From NCBI RefSeq assembly GCF_051967035.1, contig NZ_JBQCKK010000001.1:558001-622000 (forward strand): a DNA stretch of 64,000 nt. The letters run 5' to 3'. Below the pieces are notes generated by a model that worked only from the letters and a program-made list of their open reading frames with translations, did not search any database and was not told where the DNA came from. The stretch is from Brevibacillus sp051967035 (GTDB taxonomy: Bacteria > Bacillota > Bacilli > Brevibacillales > Brevibacillaceae). The position numbers and the translations under genes are program-made. Position 1 is the first letter of the stretch. Each line of letters starts with the position of its first letter. This document shows positions 1 through 8,083 of the stretch, piece by piece.

Positions 1-1122
1 TTTGACACCGGCACCCAGTTCAACCGGGGCGCCGATTTGATGGAGCGACATTTCGAGCGCGGAAATCACTTGCAGGACATCGAGCGGTTCGCAGTAGCCC
101 ATGTGTCCGATTCGGAAAATTTTCCCTTTGAGGTGCTGCTGGCCGCCCGCGATGGTGACGTTGTACTGCTTCGTCAGCACCTTGCGCAGCGCTTCGGCGT
201 CAAACGCACCTTGGGGGTCGCAGGAAGTCACCGTCGCGGCAGCGTAAGCATCTTCCGCCATCAGGTTGACATCGAGAGCCCGCATGGCAGCGCGGGTCAT
301 GTCGCGCATCAGCTCATGGCGCTTGATGATGGCGGGCAAGCCTTCTTCGTCGAGCATATCCAGCACCTCGGCCAGACCGAAAAGGAGCGACACAGCCGGA
401 GTGTAGGGCGTTGTCTGATCGGCGAGGCTTTTTTTGTACGCCTTCAGATCGAGATAAAAAGCGAGCGGTTTGTTCGCCTCGATGACCTTCCAGGCGCGTT
501 CGCTTGCGGCCAGAAAGGCAAGACCGGTCGGCAGCATGAACGCTTTTTGCGAGCCGGTCACAACGATATCGACACCCCATGCGTCCATTTCGCAAGCGAC
601 AGCGCCCAGGCAGCTGACCGCGTCCACGATAAACAGCGCGTCCGAATGGGAACGAATCGTTTTCGCCAGCGCGGCAATCGGGTTTTGCACCCCGGTGGAT
701 GTTTCGCAGTACGTAGCGAATACCGCTTTTACGTGCGGCTTCTCTTGCAGGAACGCTTCCAATCGCTCCGGCGTAACCGCCTGGCCCCAAGGCACCTCCA
801 GACGATGAGCAACCACGCCGTAGCGCTCGCATATTTTGGCGAAACGCTCGCCGAAAGCGCCACTGACGAGAATTGCGGCTTCCTCCCCAGGCTGCAGGGT
901 GTTTACGACGCTGGTTTCCAGCGCGGCGGTTCCGCTGCCTGCCAGGATGTACACGTCTTGGGTCGTACCGAAGTAAGGCTTCAGTCTTTCCGCGGTGCGG
1001 GCGAACAGGGCGGAAAATTTGCCGCTGCGATGCCCGATCATCGGCTGGCTCATCGCCAGCTGCACGCGCGGGGGAATAGGGGTAGGGCCTGGAATGCGCA
1101 AAATCAGTTTGTCAGTAAACAT
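1..1122 (-). CDS. Class V PLP-dependent aminotransferase (alanine/serine-glyoxylate type), 3' end outside window
   Basis: The first 374 residues of a fold-type I, class V aminotransferase of the alanine-glyoxylate/serine-pyruvate family; the C-terminus lies beyond position 1. The N-terminal IPGPTPIPP segment, the AGSGTAALE cofactor-phosphate region (about residues 61-69) and TGSQKAF, with the Schiff-base lysine near residue 193, are all visible. Translation starts at the ATG at 1122 behind an AGGAGAGAGA-like site. A T-box leader lies immediately upstream, so the gene is probably induced by uncharged tRNA. In Bacillales a gene of this type often precedes serA and may act as an alternative phosphoserine or serine aminotransferase. 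That role is inference, because the next gene is not visible. The family assignment is secure; the substrate is not. Confidence 0.88.
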   Translation of the reverse strand, partial: MFTDKLILRIPGPTPIPPRVQLAMSQPMIGHRSGKFSALFARTAERLKPYFGTTQDVYILAGSGTAALETSVVNTLQPGEEAAILVSGAFGERFAKICERYGVVAHRLEVPWGQAVTPERLEAFLQEKPHVKAVFATYCETSTGVQNPIAALAKTIRSHSDALFIVDAVSCLGAVACEMDAWGVDIVVTGSQKAFMLPTGLAFLAASERAWKVIEANKPLAFYLDLKAYKKSLADQTTPYTPAVSLLFGLAEVLDMLDEEGLPAIIKRHELMRDMTRAAMRALDVNLMAEDAYAAATVTSCDPQGAFDAEALRKVLTKQYNVTIAGGQQHLKGKIFRIGHMGYCEPLDVLQVISALEMSLHQIGAPVELGAGVK

Positions 1123-1145
1123 GTCTCTCTCCTCCTATCAGCAAT

Positions 1146-1465
1146 CAATAAAAAAACCTCCCGTTCCCACACTGCTCCTGTTACAGAACAGTGAGGGACG
1201 AGAGGCTTGCTTCGCGGTGCCACCCTCATTCGCTCCTTTTTTCTCAAAAAGGAGCCTTCGCAGGTACATGACCTGTAGAGATAACGGATCTACCGTTCGC
1301 GCCTAGTGGGACGAGATCAATCGTCTGTTCAGCGCAGCAGCTCGGAAGTGCTTATCTGTGGGAGAAACCGCCGATTCGCAGCAACCATCGGCTCTCTGAG
1401 GATTTCCGGGACCACAGCATTTTCTTCGTCATCGCAGTTGATGATGTGGTGTTTCGTAAGATTTG
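1146..1465 (-). promoter_or_regulatory. T-box leader (probably serine-specific) upstream of the aminotransferase
   Basis: Read on the minus strand, the leader contains the conserved T-box AGGGTGGCACCGCG (1213-1226). It is followed by a long inverted repeat (arms within 1157-1205) and a T run (1150-1156), which is the attenuator. Upstream is a long Stem I region. In its 3' part a TCC triplet at 1344-1346 is positioned as a possible specifier codon (serine), which fits a serine/glyoxylate aminotransferase. The T-box motif and terminator are read directly; the serine assignment is inferred from the triplet and the gene. Confidence 0.85.
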
Positions 1466-1470
1466 TACTA

Positions 1471-1499
1471 AAGATATCACGGCAAAATGACACCGTCAA
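1471..1499 (-). promoter_or_regulatory. Sigma-A promoter of the T-box leader
   Basis: TTGACG (1494-1499) and TATCTT (1471-1476) on the minus strand, separated by 17 bp. Transcription would start near 1464, at the beginning of the T-box leader. Confidence 0.65.
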
Positions 1500-1759
1500 G
1501 CAAAAAAACAAGAAAAAATGAACAATATCAAAAAAAATAGATTTATCGTTCGTAAATCGTAGTGATTTTTCATAAGATAAGAGGCGGATAACGAGCAAAA
1601 ACCGAACATTAAAAAGTCAACCGCCTAAAAAATGGGAAAACCGCGCAAAAATGTTCGGATTTTCTGCATGCCCTTGTCGATCTTGGCATGCGCAGGTCAT
1701 CTTTATTTTGCCAATTTTTCGATAACACTGTCAATCCCAAAATCGTTTGCGAAAACTGA
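1500..1759. other. AT-rich intergenic stretch without a convincing gene
   Basis: No reading frame here has a ribosome binding site or recognisable product. The only structure seen is a 7-bp inverted repeat, GCATGCC (1666-1672) and GGCATGC (1685-1691), of unknown meaning. The stretch separates the T-box promoter from the ferredoxin terminator. Confidence 0.5.
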
Positions 1760-1794
1760 AAAACCTCTTGCCTACCTAGCAGGCAAGAGGTTTT
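1760..1794 (-). terminator. Terminator of the ferredoxin gene
   Basis: A 14-bp perfect stem, AAAACCTCTTGCCT (1760-1773) and its complement (1781-1794), with a 7-nt loop, just after the ferredoxin stop codon. It has A/T tails on both sides and could work in both directions. Confidence 0.85.
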
Positions 1795-1806
1795 GTAGCT
1801 GGAATC

Positions 1807-2013
1807 CTATTCCACTTTGATAGAGTCGGTCGGGCATCCTTCCGCAGCGTCGCGAACGTCGTCTTGGAGGATATCCGGGATTTCAACACTGTTCGAGTTG
1901 TCATCCAACTTGTTGAACGCAAGGCCCTCGTCGTCGTAGTCAAAAACGTCAGGGGCCGTGGCGCCACAGGCACCGCAAGCAATACAAGTATCTTTATCTA
2001 CCCATGTAGTCAT
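1807..2013 (-). CDS. fer: 4Fe-4S ferredoxin
   Basis: A 68-residue acidic ferredoxin, a soluble cytoplasmic electron carrier. Cluster ligands are in CIACGAC (residues 10-16) plus a final Cys followed by Pro (CPTDSI, about residue 60). This is the single 4Fe-4S arrangement of Bacillus Fer rather than the double-cluster clostridial type. The start at 2013 was chosen because GGGAGGTG lies 7 nt upstream; a longer frame to 2079 has no such signal. It has its own promoter and terminator, so it is monocistronic. In B. subtilis fer also lies beside ypbB-recQ. Confidence 0.93.
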   Translation of the reverse strand: MTTWVDKDTCIACGACGATAPDVFDYDDEGLAFNKLDDNSNSVEIPDILQDDVRDAAEGCPTDSIKVE

Positions 2014-2060
2014 TGTGGTTTCACCTCCCGTTACAAGTGGTACGTCCACTATCATAGACA

Positions 2061-2089
2061 ATTGTATGCTCTTGTTCACAAGATTTCAA
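2061..2089 (-). promoter_or_regulatory. Sigma-A promoter of fer
   Basis: On the minus strand TTGAAA (2084-2089) and TACAAT (2061-2066) are separated by 17 bp, about 50 bp upstream of the fer start codon. Confidence 0.65.
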
Positions 2090-2115
2090 GATTGAATCAG
2101 TCTAAAAATGTACGA

Positions 2116-3030
2116 CTACTTATAAAGCGGAATTTCAGGGGTATTCAGTACCGAATAAAGTTTGTCACTCAACTTTTTGAAGTCGCCAAAGTGAACGGCA
2201 TCTGTTGCATGAAGCACCTTCACCGCAGCAGCCACATCCTTGATCCCCAATGTTTGCGACTCCTGGGAAGCCAACAGCAGGTCGAGGCGGGCCGTCAAAT
2301 CTTCCGGATTGTAGCCGTTCCATTGCTTGTTTGCAGACATGAATAGAGCGGCCAAGTACGTCCGGTAGTGAAACGGATACTGTTTCCATTGCGCTGCCGT
2401 AACGGTTGCTGGCGCTGTGGGTGGCATCGTTTTTTTTTCGATATAAGCCGATTCCCAGGCCGCCAGGGAATGATAGACCATTTCCTGGGCCGTCAACCAG
2501 CTGTTCTGCGAAAGTGTCAAGCCGGAAGCGATGGCGGCAGGCGTTTGTGCATTACTATTCTGATCGGAACGGATTCTCTCCATACTATCCAAATAAGCCC
2601 GTACACTGTTCGTAAAAAGCGCATGTGCTTGTGCCAGCAACGGAGAGGTTGGCAGCGGCACCGTTTTTTCCAGCTCGCTCTGCGTCTGGCCGGCTAGCTT
2701 CTCCAGCTTTCTCAGCGCATCGGCGCGTTCTTTTTGATCGAGGCCTCCCCAATTGGCCATCGCCTCGAAGTGGGCTTGCTTCCATTTCAGTACCGGCGCG
2801 TATACGGCGTAGTAAAAACGAATGAAGTCCTGCTCGTTGTACAGCTTTTGCTCGCGCAGGAGCTTTTCCTTTTCCGCTGCTTTTTGCTCGGCTTCCCGTG
2901 CTGCCGCTTGCTCGGCTTCCATGGATGACTTCATATAATGGGCGCCGAAAAAAAATCCACCAACCGTGCAGGCAAGTGTTATGATGATCATGTACGTCAT
3001 CATAAATTCTGACTTTTTCAATCGTGTCAT
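2116..3030 (-). CDS. Membrane-anchored protein of unknown function
   Basis: A 304-residue protein I do not recognise. It begins MTRLKKSEF, followed by one hydrophobic segment (about residues 11-29) and then an Ala/Glu/Lys-rich stretch (about 35-65) with the pattern of a charged coiled coil. The rest is soluble-like and rich in Ala, Leu and Trp. A signal anchor with the bulk of the protein outside the membrane is the likely topology. The start at 3030 has GGAGG 7 nt upstream. It is divergent from ypbB with only 90 bp between the two starts, so promoters must overlap or abut. No catalytic motif was seen. Confidence 0.75.
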   Translation of the reverse strand: MTRLKKSEFMMTYMIIITLACTVGGFFFGAHYMKSSMEAEQAAAREAEQKAAEKEKLLREQKLYNEQDFIRFYYAVYAPVLKWKQAHFEAMANWGGLDQKERADALRKLEKLAGQTQSELEKTVPLPTSPLLAQAHALFTNSVRAYLDSMERIRSDQNSNAQTPAAIASGLTLSQNSWLTAQEMVYHSLAAWESAYIEKKTMPPTAPATVTAAQWKQYPFHYRTYLAALFMSANKQWNGYNPEDLTARLDLLLASQESQTLGIKDVAAAVKVLHATDAVHFGDFKKLSDKLYSVLNTPEIPLYK

Positions 3031-3120
3031 AAAACATCCTCCAAATCGAATCCAGCGAAAAATGGCGCAGGCGATTGTGCCCGCAAAAAAATAAAGAAGG
3101 AAAAAGTGCAAGGAGTACCC

Positions 3121-4239
3121 ATGAACAGTCAAAACAGTGTGGCAGAGGAACGAGAGCTTCTCTCTAAAGTCGCCCTGAATGCGATGATTCCTCTGGCGAA
3201 CGAGAGAACGCTTCAGGCCGCCTACCACATACTGCGCGGCAGAAAAGCGAATCAGACTCTGCAAGATGTGCATTTGTACAACCTTTACCCGTATTATCGG
3301 ATGTTTCCCGCTTTTTCAAAAGAGGATTGGGACAAAATTGTGGCAACTTTGTTGCAGCAGGAATATTTGCAACAGCAGGAAGGGGACGGGACCAGCCCCA
3401 AGCCGACGTTTCGGGTCACCGCGAAAGGAAAGCAGGCTGCTAGGGAGGCGTATGAGAAATACCGCTTCGCCGTCTGGTTTTCGCCCTTCACGCAGTTTGA
3501 TCTGGCAGTGCGAATCGAACCGTTTTGGCAGAGGCTTCATCTGCTCGTGCAAACCGTATCGCACATGCTCGGAAACGATCTTGGGTTTACGCCTGTCGTG
3601 ACCGACAAATCCGTCCAGCTGTGGGTGAAGGAACAGTTGCAGCGACAAGAAGCGCGGGCGCTGTGGATGGACGGGCTGTCAGCGGAGCTGTATCAGCTTT
3701 GGGGGCCGCTTGCGCCCGAGGTGCAAAAGCTGCTGGTCGCGCAGCTGTCCGGGAAAGCGCAGGTAGGAAAAACGCTTGGGCAGCTCGCGAAGCAGGAGCA
3801 GGTGCCCCGCGTCTACCTGACGCTTTTGTTCCGCTATGGGCTGGCTGCCTCCATTCAACGGCTGATGAAGGAAGCCCAGGCGTTTCCGCTGCTTTCGCGA
3901 CTCGTCACCCGGGAGAACAAGCTCGATCCGCGACTGAGCGACAGCGCGGCCCGGACGTATGCCATGGTACAGCGCGGCTTGAGCAAGACGGAAATCGCCA
4001 GCAGGAGGAAAATGAAGGAAAGCACGGTCGAAGATCATCTCGTGGAAATTGCCTTGCGCTGTCCGGAATGGGATGAATCGGCCTATTTGTCCCCCGAAAC
4101 GCGCAGGCTGATTATTGCCGCAAGCGAAGAGCTGCAAACGAGCAGACTCCGGCTGATCAAGGAACAGGTCGGGGCTGCCGTCAGCTATTTGCAAATCCGT
4201 CTGGCTTTGGCCCGAAGGCAGGGGGAGACGAATGAATAA
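3121..4239 (+). CDS. YpbB-like helix-turn-helix protein, partner gene of recQ
   Basis: A 372-residue protein corresponding by position and character to B. subtilis YpbB, the gene upstream of recQ. The C-terminal third contains a helix-turn-helix-like segment (YAMVQRGLSKTEIASRRKMK, about residues 281-300) followed by STVEDHLVEIA. This resembles the helicase-associated HTH domain found next to or fused with RecQ proteins. The ATG at 3121 was chosen because AAGGAG lies 5 nt upstream; a GTG at 3106 is in frame but poorly placed. It overlaps recQ by 8 bp, which suggests translational coupling. A role as a RecQ accessory factor is inference from linkage. Confidence 0.8.
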   Translation: MNSQNSVAEERELLSKVALNAMIPLANERTLQAAYHILRGRKANQTLQDVHLYNLYPYYRMFPAFSKEDWDKIVATLLQQEYLQQQEGDGTSPKPTFRVTAKGKQAAREAYEKYRFAVWFSPFTQFDLAVRIEPFWQRLHLLVQTVSHMLGNDLGFTPVVTDKSVQLWVKEQLQRQEARALWMDGLSAELYQLWGPLAPEVQKLLVAQLSGKAQVGKTLGQLAKQEQVPRVYLTLLFRYGLAASIQRLMKEAQAFPLLSRLVTRENKLDPRLSDSAARTYAMVQRGLSKTEIASRRKMKESTVEDHLVEIALRCPEWDESAYLSPETRRLIIAASEELQTSRLRLIKEQVGAAVSYLQIRLALARRQGETNE

Positions 4240-5740
4240 AGACATGGAGTGGTATCTGAAGGAGTATTTTGGCTACGAGGCATTTCGGCCTGGCCAAGCG
4301 TCGATCATCAAACGGGTGCTGGAAGGACAGAGCGTTCTCGGCCTGATGGCAACAGGCGGGGGAAAATCGGTCACCTATCAGCTTCCGGCCCTGATGCTGC
4401 CGGGTATCACGGTGGTCGTTTCCCCGTTGATCTCGCTCATGGTCGATCAGGTGCAGCAGCTGCGCACGAAAAAACGCATACCTGCCGCCTATGTAAACAG
4501 TACGCAAGACCCGGCAGAAGCGCGGGAAGTGTTGCAGAAAATCGCGACTGGCGCCTGCAAGCTGCTGTACATATCCCCGGAAAAGCTGCAACAGCCCTAC
4601 GTCCAGCACGTGCTGAACCAGGCGGGGGTGTCGCTTGTGGCGATTGACGAAGCCCACTGCATTTCTGCGTGGGGCCACGATTTCCGCACGGATTACCTGC
4701 GTCTGCCCGACACGCTGAAACAGCTGGGGAATCCGCCTGTATTGGCTGTGACCGCGACAGCGACGACTGCGGTGCGCAACGAAATTTGCTCCCTGTTCGG
4801 GATCGCCCAGGAGCATGTCGTCGTGCAGACGCTCAATCGAGCCAACATCGCCTACGATCTGGCGGAGGTGAACGGGGAAAGCGAGCGGCGTCAGTTGACG
4901 TTTGAACTGATAGACAGGCTGGAAGGGCCGGGAATCGTGTATTGCAGCACGCGGCAGGCGGTCGACGTGCTCGTGGCTGCGTACCAGCTCGACGGGAAAA
5001 GGCGCGTAGACGGCTACCACGGAGGCATGAACAGCATGGAGCGGATGCTGATTCAGACGCAGTTTCTTGCGGGCGAGCTGGATGTCATCATCGCGACGAA
5101 CGCTTTTGGCATGGGCATTGACAAGCCCGACATCCGCTTTGTCATTCACTATCAGCTGCCGGCCAGCCTGGAGGCGTACTCGCAGGAGATCGGCAGAATC
5201 GGACGGGATGGACGGCCCGGCTATGCCATGCTGCTGTACGCCCAGGAGGATATTCAGATCCATCAGTACATGCTGGACAAAGAGTATCCGACTCCGCTGC
5301 AAGTCCAGCAGTTTTTCCAGCATTACCGGGCAGGGGCCGCTTTCGATGCGCAGACATTGGCCATGATCGACATGTCCGAGGAAATGGCGGCCATGCTCAC
5401 CTTTTATACAGAGCGTGCGCTGTCCGGGGCGCAGGTGAGCAGCTCAACAGAAGTGACCAATCCCGTCCAGGATATTTGGCAAAAGACAGAAAAGCGCAAA
5501 GCGGTCAAACGAAAAAAGCTGTCTGAAATGGTATCCTATGTGCTTGCGGAAAGCTGTCTGCGCAAGCACCTGAATCAATACTTCGGCGAAAAAGACCATA
5601 GCTACCAGCACTTCTGCTGCTCGCGCTGCGGCCTATCGCGGGCAGCCTACGAAGGGGAGCGGATGGTGATGGTGCAGCCGGAAGCGCAAAACCGTTGGAA
5701 TTTGCGGCAGGCATTGGACAAGCTTTTGCCGAAAAAATAA
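4232..5740 (+). CDS. recQ: ATP-dependent DNA helicase RecQ
   Basis: A superfamily 2, 3'-to-5' DNA helicase of 502 residues, acting in recombination and fork repair. Motif I is ATGGGKS (residues 40-46), motif II DEAH (139-142), followed by SAWGHDFR, the RecQ aromatic-rich loop. ATNAFGMGIDKPDIR and QEIGRIGRDG mark the second RecA-like lobe. The C-terminal part keeps cysteines resembling the zinc-binding subdomain (SCLRKH and FCCSRCG). At this length there is no room for the HRDC domain of E. coli RecQ, as in the short Bacillus RecQ. The start overlaps the upstream HTH gene. Confidence 0.95.
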   Translation: MNKDMEWYLKEYFGYEAFRPGQASIIKRVLEGQSVLGLMATGGGKSVTYQLPALMLPGITVVVSPLISLMVDQVQQLRTKKRIPAAYVNSTQDPAEAREVLQKIATGACKLLYISPEKLQQPYVQHVLNQAGVSLVAIDEAHCISAWGHDFRTDYLRLPDTLKQLGNPPVLAVTATATTAVRNEICSLFGIAQEHVVVQTLNRANIAYDLAEVNGESERRQLTFELIDRLEGPGIVYCSTRQAVDVLVAAYQLDGKRRVDGYHGGMNSMERMLIQTQFLAGELDVIIATNAFGMGIDKPDIRFVIHYQLPASLEAYSQEIGRIGRDGRPGYAMLLYAQEDIQIHQYMLDKEYPTPLQVQQFFQHYRAGAAFDAQTLAMIDMSEEMAAMLTFYTERALSGAQVSSSTEVTNPVQDIWQKTEKRKAVKRKKLSEMVSYVLAESCLRKHLNQYFGEKDHSYQHFCCSRCGLSRAAYEGERMVMVQPEAQNRWNLRQALDKLLPKK

Positions 5741-5757
5741 AAGGAGAGAGCGATCGC

Positions 5758-6339
5758 GTGAAACAAAGCGGGCTAGAGGTGGAGGAAGCGACGCTGCGGC
5801 TGAATCTGTGGCTGACGCAAGGAATGGTGTTGGCAATAGCAGCGATAAGCAGCTTCTCGATCCACGGATGGCAGGGCACGCTCGGTTTATTCAACTTCCC
5901 GGGATGGAAGGGAATCGGGCTTGCATGCTGCATGGCAGCAGGGGTTGTACTCTTTAGCATTGCCATGGATAAATACATCCCCAGACGCTGGCAGGACGAT
6001 GGCGGCATCAACGAAAAGGTGTTTGGCGCCATGCCTGCCAGCTGGACCGTGCTCGTTTGCGTCATCGTCGGCATCGGCGAGGAATGGCTGTTTCGCGGCG
6101 TCATTCAGCCGTTTGTCGGGAATGGCTGGACAAGCCTTGTGTTTACGCTCGTACATGTGCGCTATTGGAAAAAGCCGCTGTTGGTCGCGAGCGTGTTTGG
6201 CACGAGCTGGCTGTTGGGGCTTTTGATGGATGGGTACGGTTCCTTATGGCCGTCCATCGTCGCGCATATGGTCATTGATGTTTCATTGGCCTTTTACTTG
6301 CAAATGACTTTGAAGAAGGAAAAGGGGGAGGAAGAGTGA
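5758..6339 (+). CDS. CPBP-family intramembrane metalloprotease (YpbD-like)
   Basis: A 193-residue polytopic membrane protein of the CAAX/bacteriocin-processing (CPBP, ABI) family. The diagnostic motifs are EEWLFR (E108, E109, R113), a second-helix His (H133 in FTLVHVR) and HMVID (H170, D174). These provide the active-site Glu/His set of this glutamate-type intramembrane protease family. The GTG at 5758 was chosen for the AAGGAG 11 nt upstream, right after the recQ stop; an upstream in-frame ATG would lie inside recQ. The neighbouring genes match B. subtilis recQ-ypbD-ypbE. The substrate is unknown. Confidence 0.87.
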   Translation: MKQSGLEVEEATLRLNLWLTQGMVLAIAAISSFSIHGWQGTLGLFNFPGWKGIGLACCMAAGVVLFSIAMDKYIPRRWQDDGGINEKVFGAMPASWTVLVCVIVGIGEEWLFRGVIQPFVGNGWTSLVFTLVHVRYWKKPLLVASVFGTSWLLGLLMDGYGSLWPSIVAHMVIDVSLAFYLQMTLKKEKGEEE

Positions 6340-7010
6340 ATCTGGAGACGAATCAATTGCCGCCTCGTCGCTCCCGTCACACCCGTCCAAAAGCGTCAGC
6401 GGGATTGAAAACATGGATTCGGTCGGGTCTTCTCGTATTTGGAGTTGTCTTTTTCGGGCTGATCGGCCTGGAGCTGTATCAGGCGAATGTGGCCCGGGAA
6501 AAGGGAGAAGCCGTCGAGATGGTTTTGCCTACGCCAGAAGCTGACCAGGCGAAGACGGCAGCAGCCGAAAGGGAAACGGCTGCAAAGGAACCGACATCCG
6601 CAGGTCACCGCGCTCCTTCTGCACAGAACGCGCAGACAACCGGACAAGCGGAGGGCGCTGCTGCTGCCGCTTCGTCGCCTGCCGCAAGCAGCGCTCAGGC
6701 CAGCGCGAGCACGGTGGAAGCACCAAAAGCCGTGAGCAAGTCTGTGGAGAGCAAGCCCGCCCACGCAAAGCCAGCGGGCGCACCTGCCGCTGCTCCGGCA
6801 AGCCCGGCTCCGGAACAAAAGCCGGCACCGCCTGCACAGAAGCCGAAAGTCGTCAAGCATGTGGTACAAAAGGGCGAGACGCTGTTCATGCTGTCCCGCA
6901 AATATTTCGGCAACAATGCCAATGTCGCCCGGATTGCTCGCTATAACGGCTTGAACGCAGAATCACAGCTGGTGGCAGGAAAGGTCGTCTTCGTCCCGCT
7001 CGCGCCGTAA
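6336..7010 (+). CDS. LysM-domain membrane protein (YpbE-like)
   Basis: A 224-residue single-pass protein. A basic N-terminus is followed by a transmembrane segment (about residues 29-48), then a long low-complexity linker rich in Ala, Pro, Ser and Gln (about 70-170). A C-terminal LysM module (about 175-224) contains HVVQKGETLFMLSRKYFG. LysM binds N-acetylglucosamine-containing glycans, so the C-terminus probably contacts peptidoglycan outside the membrane. The GTG start overlaps the stop of the protease gene (GTGA), indicating translational coupling. Position and architecture match YpbE. Confidence 0.88.
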   Translation: MNLETNQLPPRRSRHTRPKASAGLKTWIRSGLLVFGVVFFGLIGLELYQANVAREKGEAVEMVLPTPEADQAKTAAAERETAAKEPTSAGHRAPSAQNAQTTGQAEGAAAAASSPAASSAQASASTVEAPKAVSKSVESKPAHAKPAGAPAAAPASPAPEQKPAPPAQKPKVVKHVVQKGETLFMLSRKYFGNNANVARIARYNGLNAESQLVAGKVVFVPLAP

Positions 7011-7068
7011 TCGTCCCTTCCGCTTGCGGTTATGCTATAGGCAGTGACCGATCAGGGGAGGGCTTGTG

Positions 7069-8028
7069 ATGTACGATACGATCATTGTAGGCGGAGGAAT
7101 TGCGGGATTGCAGACAGCGATCCAGCTCGCCAGAAGCCTTCGCCGCGTGGCCGTCATCGACGTGCCGGGAGGACGGTCGGCGGTCGCCAGAAACTACCGG
7201 AACATCCTCGGATTTCCGCAGGGTGTCAGCGGCGATGATTTTCGCCGGGAAGGGCAGAAGCAGGCAACGCAATACGGTGCCGAGTTCATTGCGGATGAAG
7301 TAACAGGGCTTGCAGCGCGTGCGGAGGGCGGCTTTTGCGTCACGACGAAAACGAGAGCGGGCACACATGCGCTGCTGGCGAAAACGCTCGTTATGGCGAC
7401 GGGGATGGCGGACCCTTTTCCGCCGATTCCCCGCCTGCGCGACTGCCTCGGGCTTTCGATTTTTATTTGCCCCGATTGCGACGGCTACGAGAGCGTCGGG
7501 CAAAAAACGGCGGTGATCGGCGATGGCCCGCACGCCGTCCAAATGGCGGCTGAGCTGTTTTTCTACACAAAGAAGCTGGTCGTCGTCAATCATGGAGGCA
7601 GCGAGATCAACGAGAAGGAGCAGGCGCTCCTCGAACGGCTCGGGATCGACTATCGCGCTGCCCGTGTGGAGCAGCTCGTGCAAGCAGGCGGCCAGCTCCG
7701 GCAATTGCAGCTTTCCTCCGGGGAAAAGCTGGCGGTGCCCCGGGCTTTTTTGGCCTTTCCCGGCGCGTTGGCCCAGACCGGACTGTTGCGGGCTTTTTCG
7801 GTACATATCAATGAGAAAGGACACGTGCGCACCGATCCGCGGACCAAAGAAACCGATCACCCGAATCTTTGGGCCGTCGGGGACATCGCCATGCATTCCC
7901 AGCAGGTCGCGATCGCGATGGGGGACGGCGCGCAGGCGGCCATTTGGATTCAGAAGCGGCTTCGCGAGCTGGATGGCGAAAGCCCCCTTTCTCCCGATCC
8001 ACCCTTCGGCAGAGGGCAAAGCAGGTAG
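7069..8028 (+). CDS. Thioredoxin reductase-like FAD/NAD(P) oxidoreductase with a CPDC motif
   Basis: A 319-residue two-dinucleotide-domain flavoprotein. The FAD site is IIVGGGIAGLQ (about residues 5-15), the pyridine nucleotide site GDGPHAVQM (151-159), and WAVGDIA near residue 268 is the conserved FAD motif. C134-P-D-C137 followed by DGYE stands where TrxB has its redox CxxC, so a dithiol reductase or oxidase activity is likely. The family also includes GliT-like disulfide oxidases with CxxC-DGYE. It differs clearly from YpdA, the bacillithiol disulfide reductase encoded in this area in B. subtilis. The ATG at 7069 is 7 nt after GGGGAGG. Confidence 0.83.
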   Translation: MYDTIIVGGGIAGLQTAIQLARSLRRVAVIDVPGGRSAVARNYRNILGFPQGVSGDDFRREGQKQATQYGAEFIADEVTGLAARAEGGFCVTTKTRAGTHALLAKTLVMATGMADPFPPIPRLRDCLGLSIFICPDCDGYESVGQKTAVIGDGPHAVQMAAELFFYTKKLVVVNHGGSEINEKEQALLERLGIDYRAARVEQLVQAGGQLRQLQLSSGEKLAVPRAFLAFPGALAQTGLLRAFSVHINEKGHVRTDPRTKETDHPNLWAVGDIAMHSQQVAIAMGDGAQAAIWIQKRLRELDGESPLSPDPPFGRGQSR

Positions 8029-8054
8029 CGAACGCTTGCAAAGGAAAAGAGGAC

Positions 8055-8083
8055 AAACGCCGACGCTCGCGGCGTTTTTTTTC
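8055..8083 (+). terminator. Terminator after the TrxR-like gene
   Basis: Stem AAACGCC (8055-8061) with GGCGTTT (8071-8077) and a run of eight T, 27 bp after the stop codon. Confidence 0.8.

Noticed and set aside
37..1194. Long open frame on the plus strand opposite the aminotransferase
   Set aside because: It is the antisense shadow of a clear class V aminotransferase and its T-box leader; no ribosome binding site and no recognisable product.
1632..1820. 62-codon plus-strand frame over the ferredoxin terminator
   Set aside because: It runs through a strong terminator hairpin into the antisense of fer and lacks a ribosome binding site.
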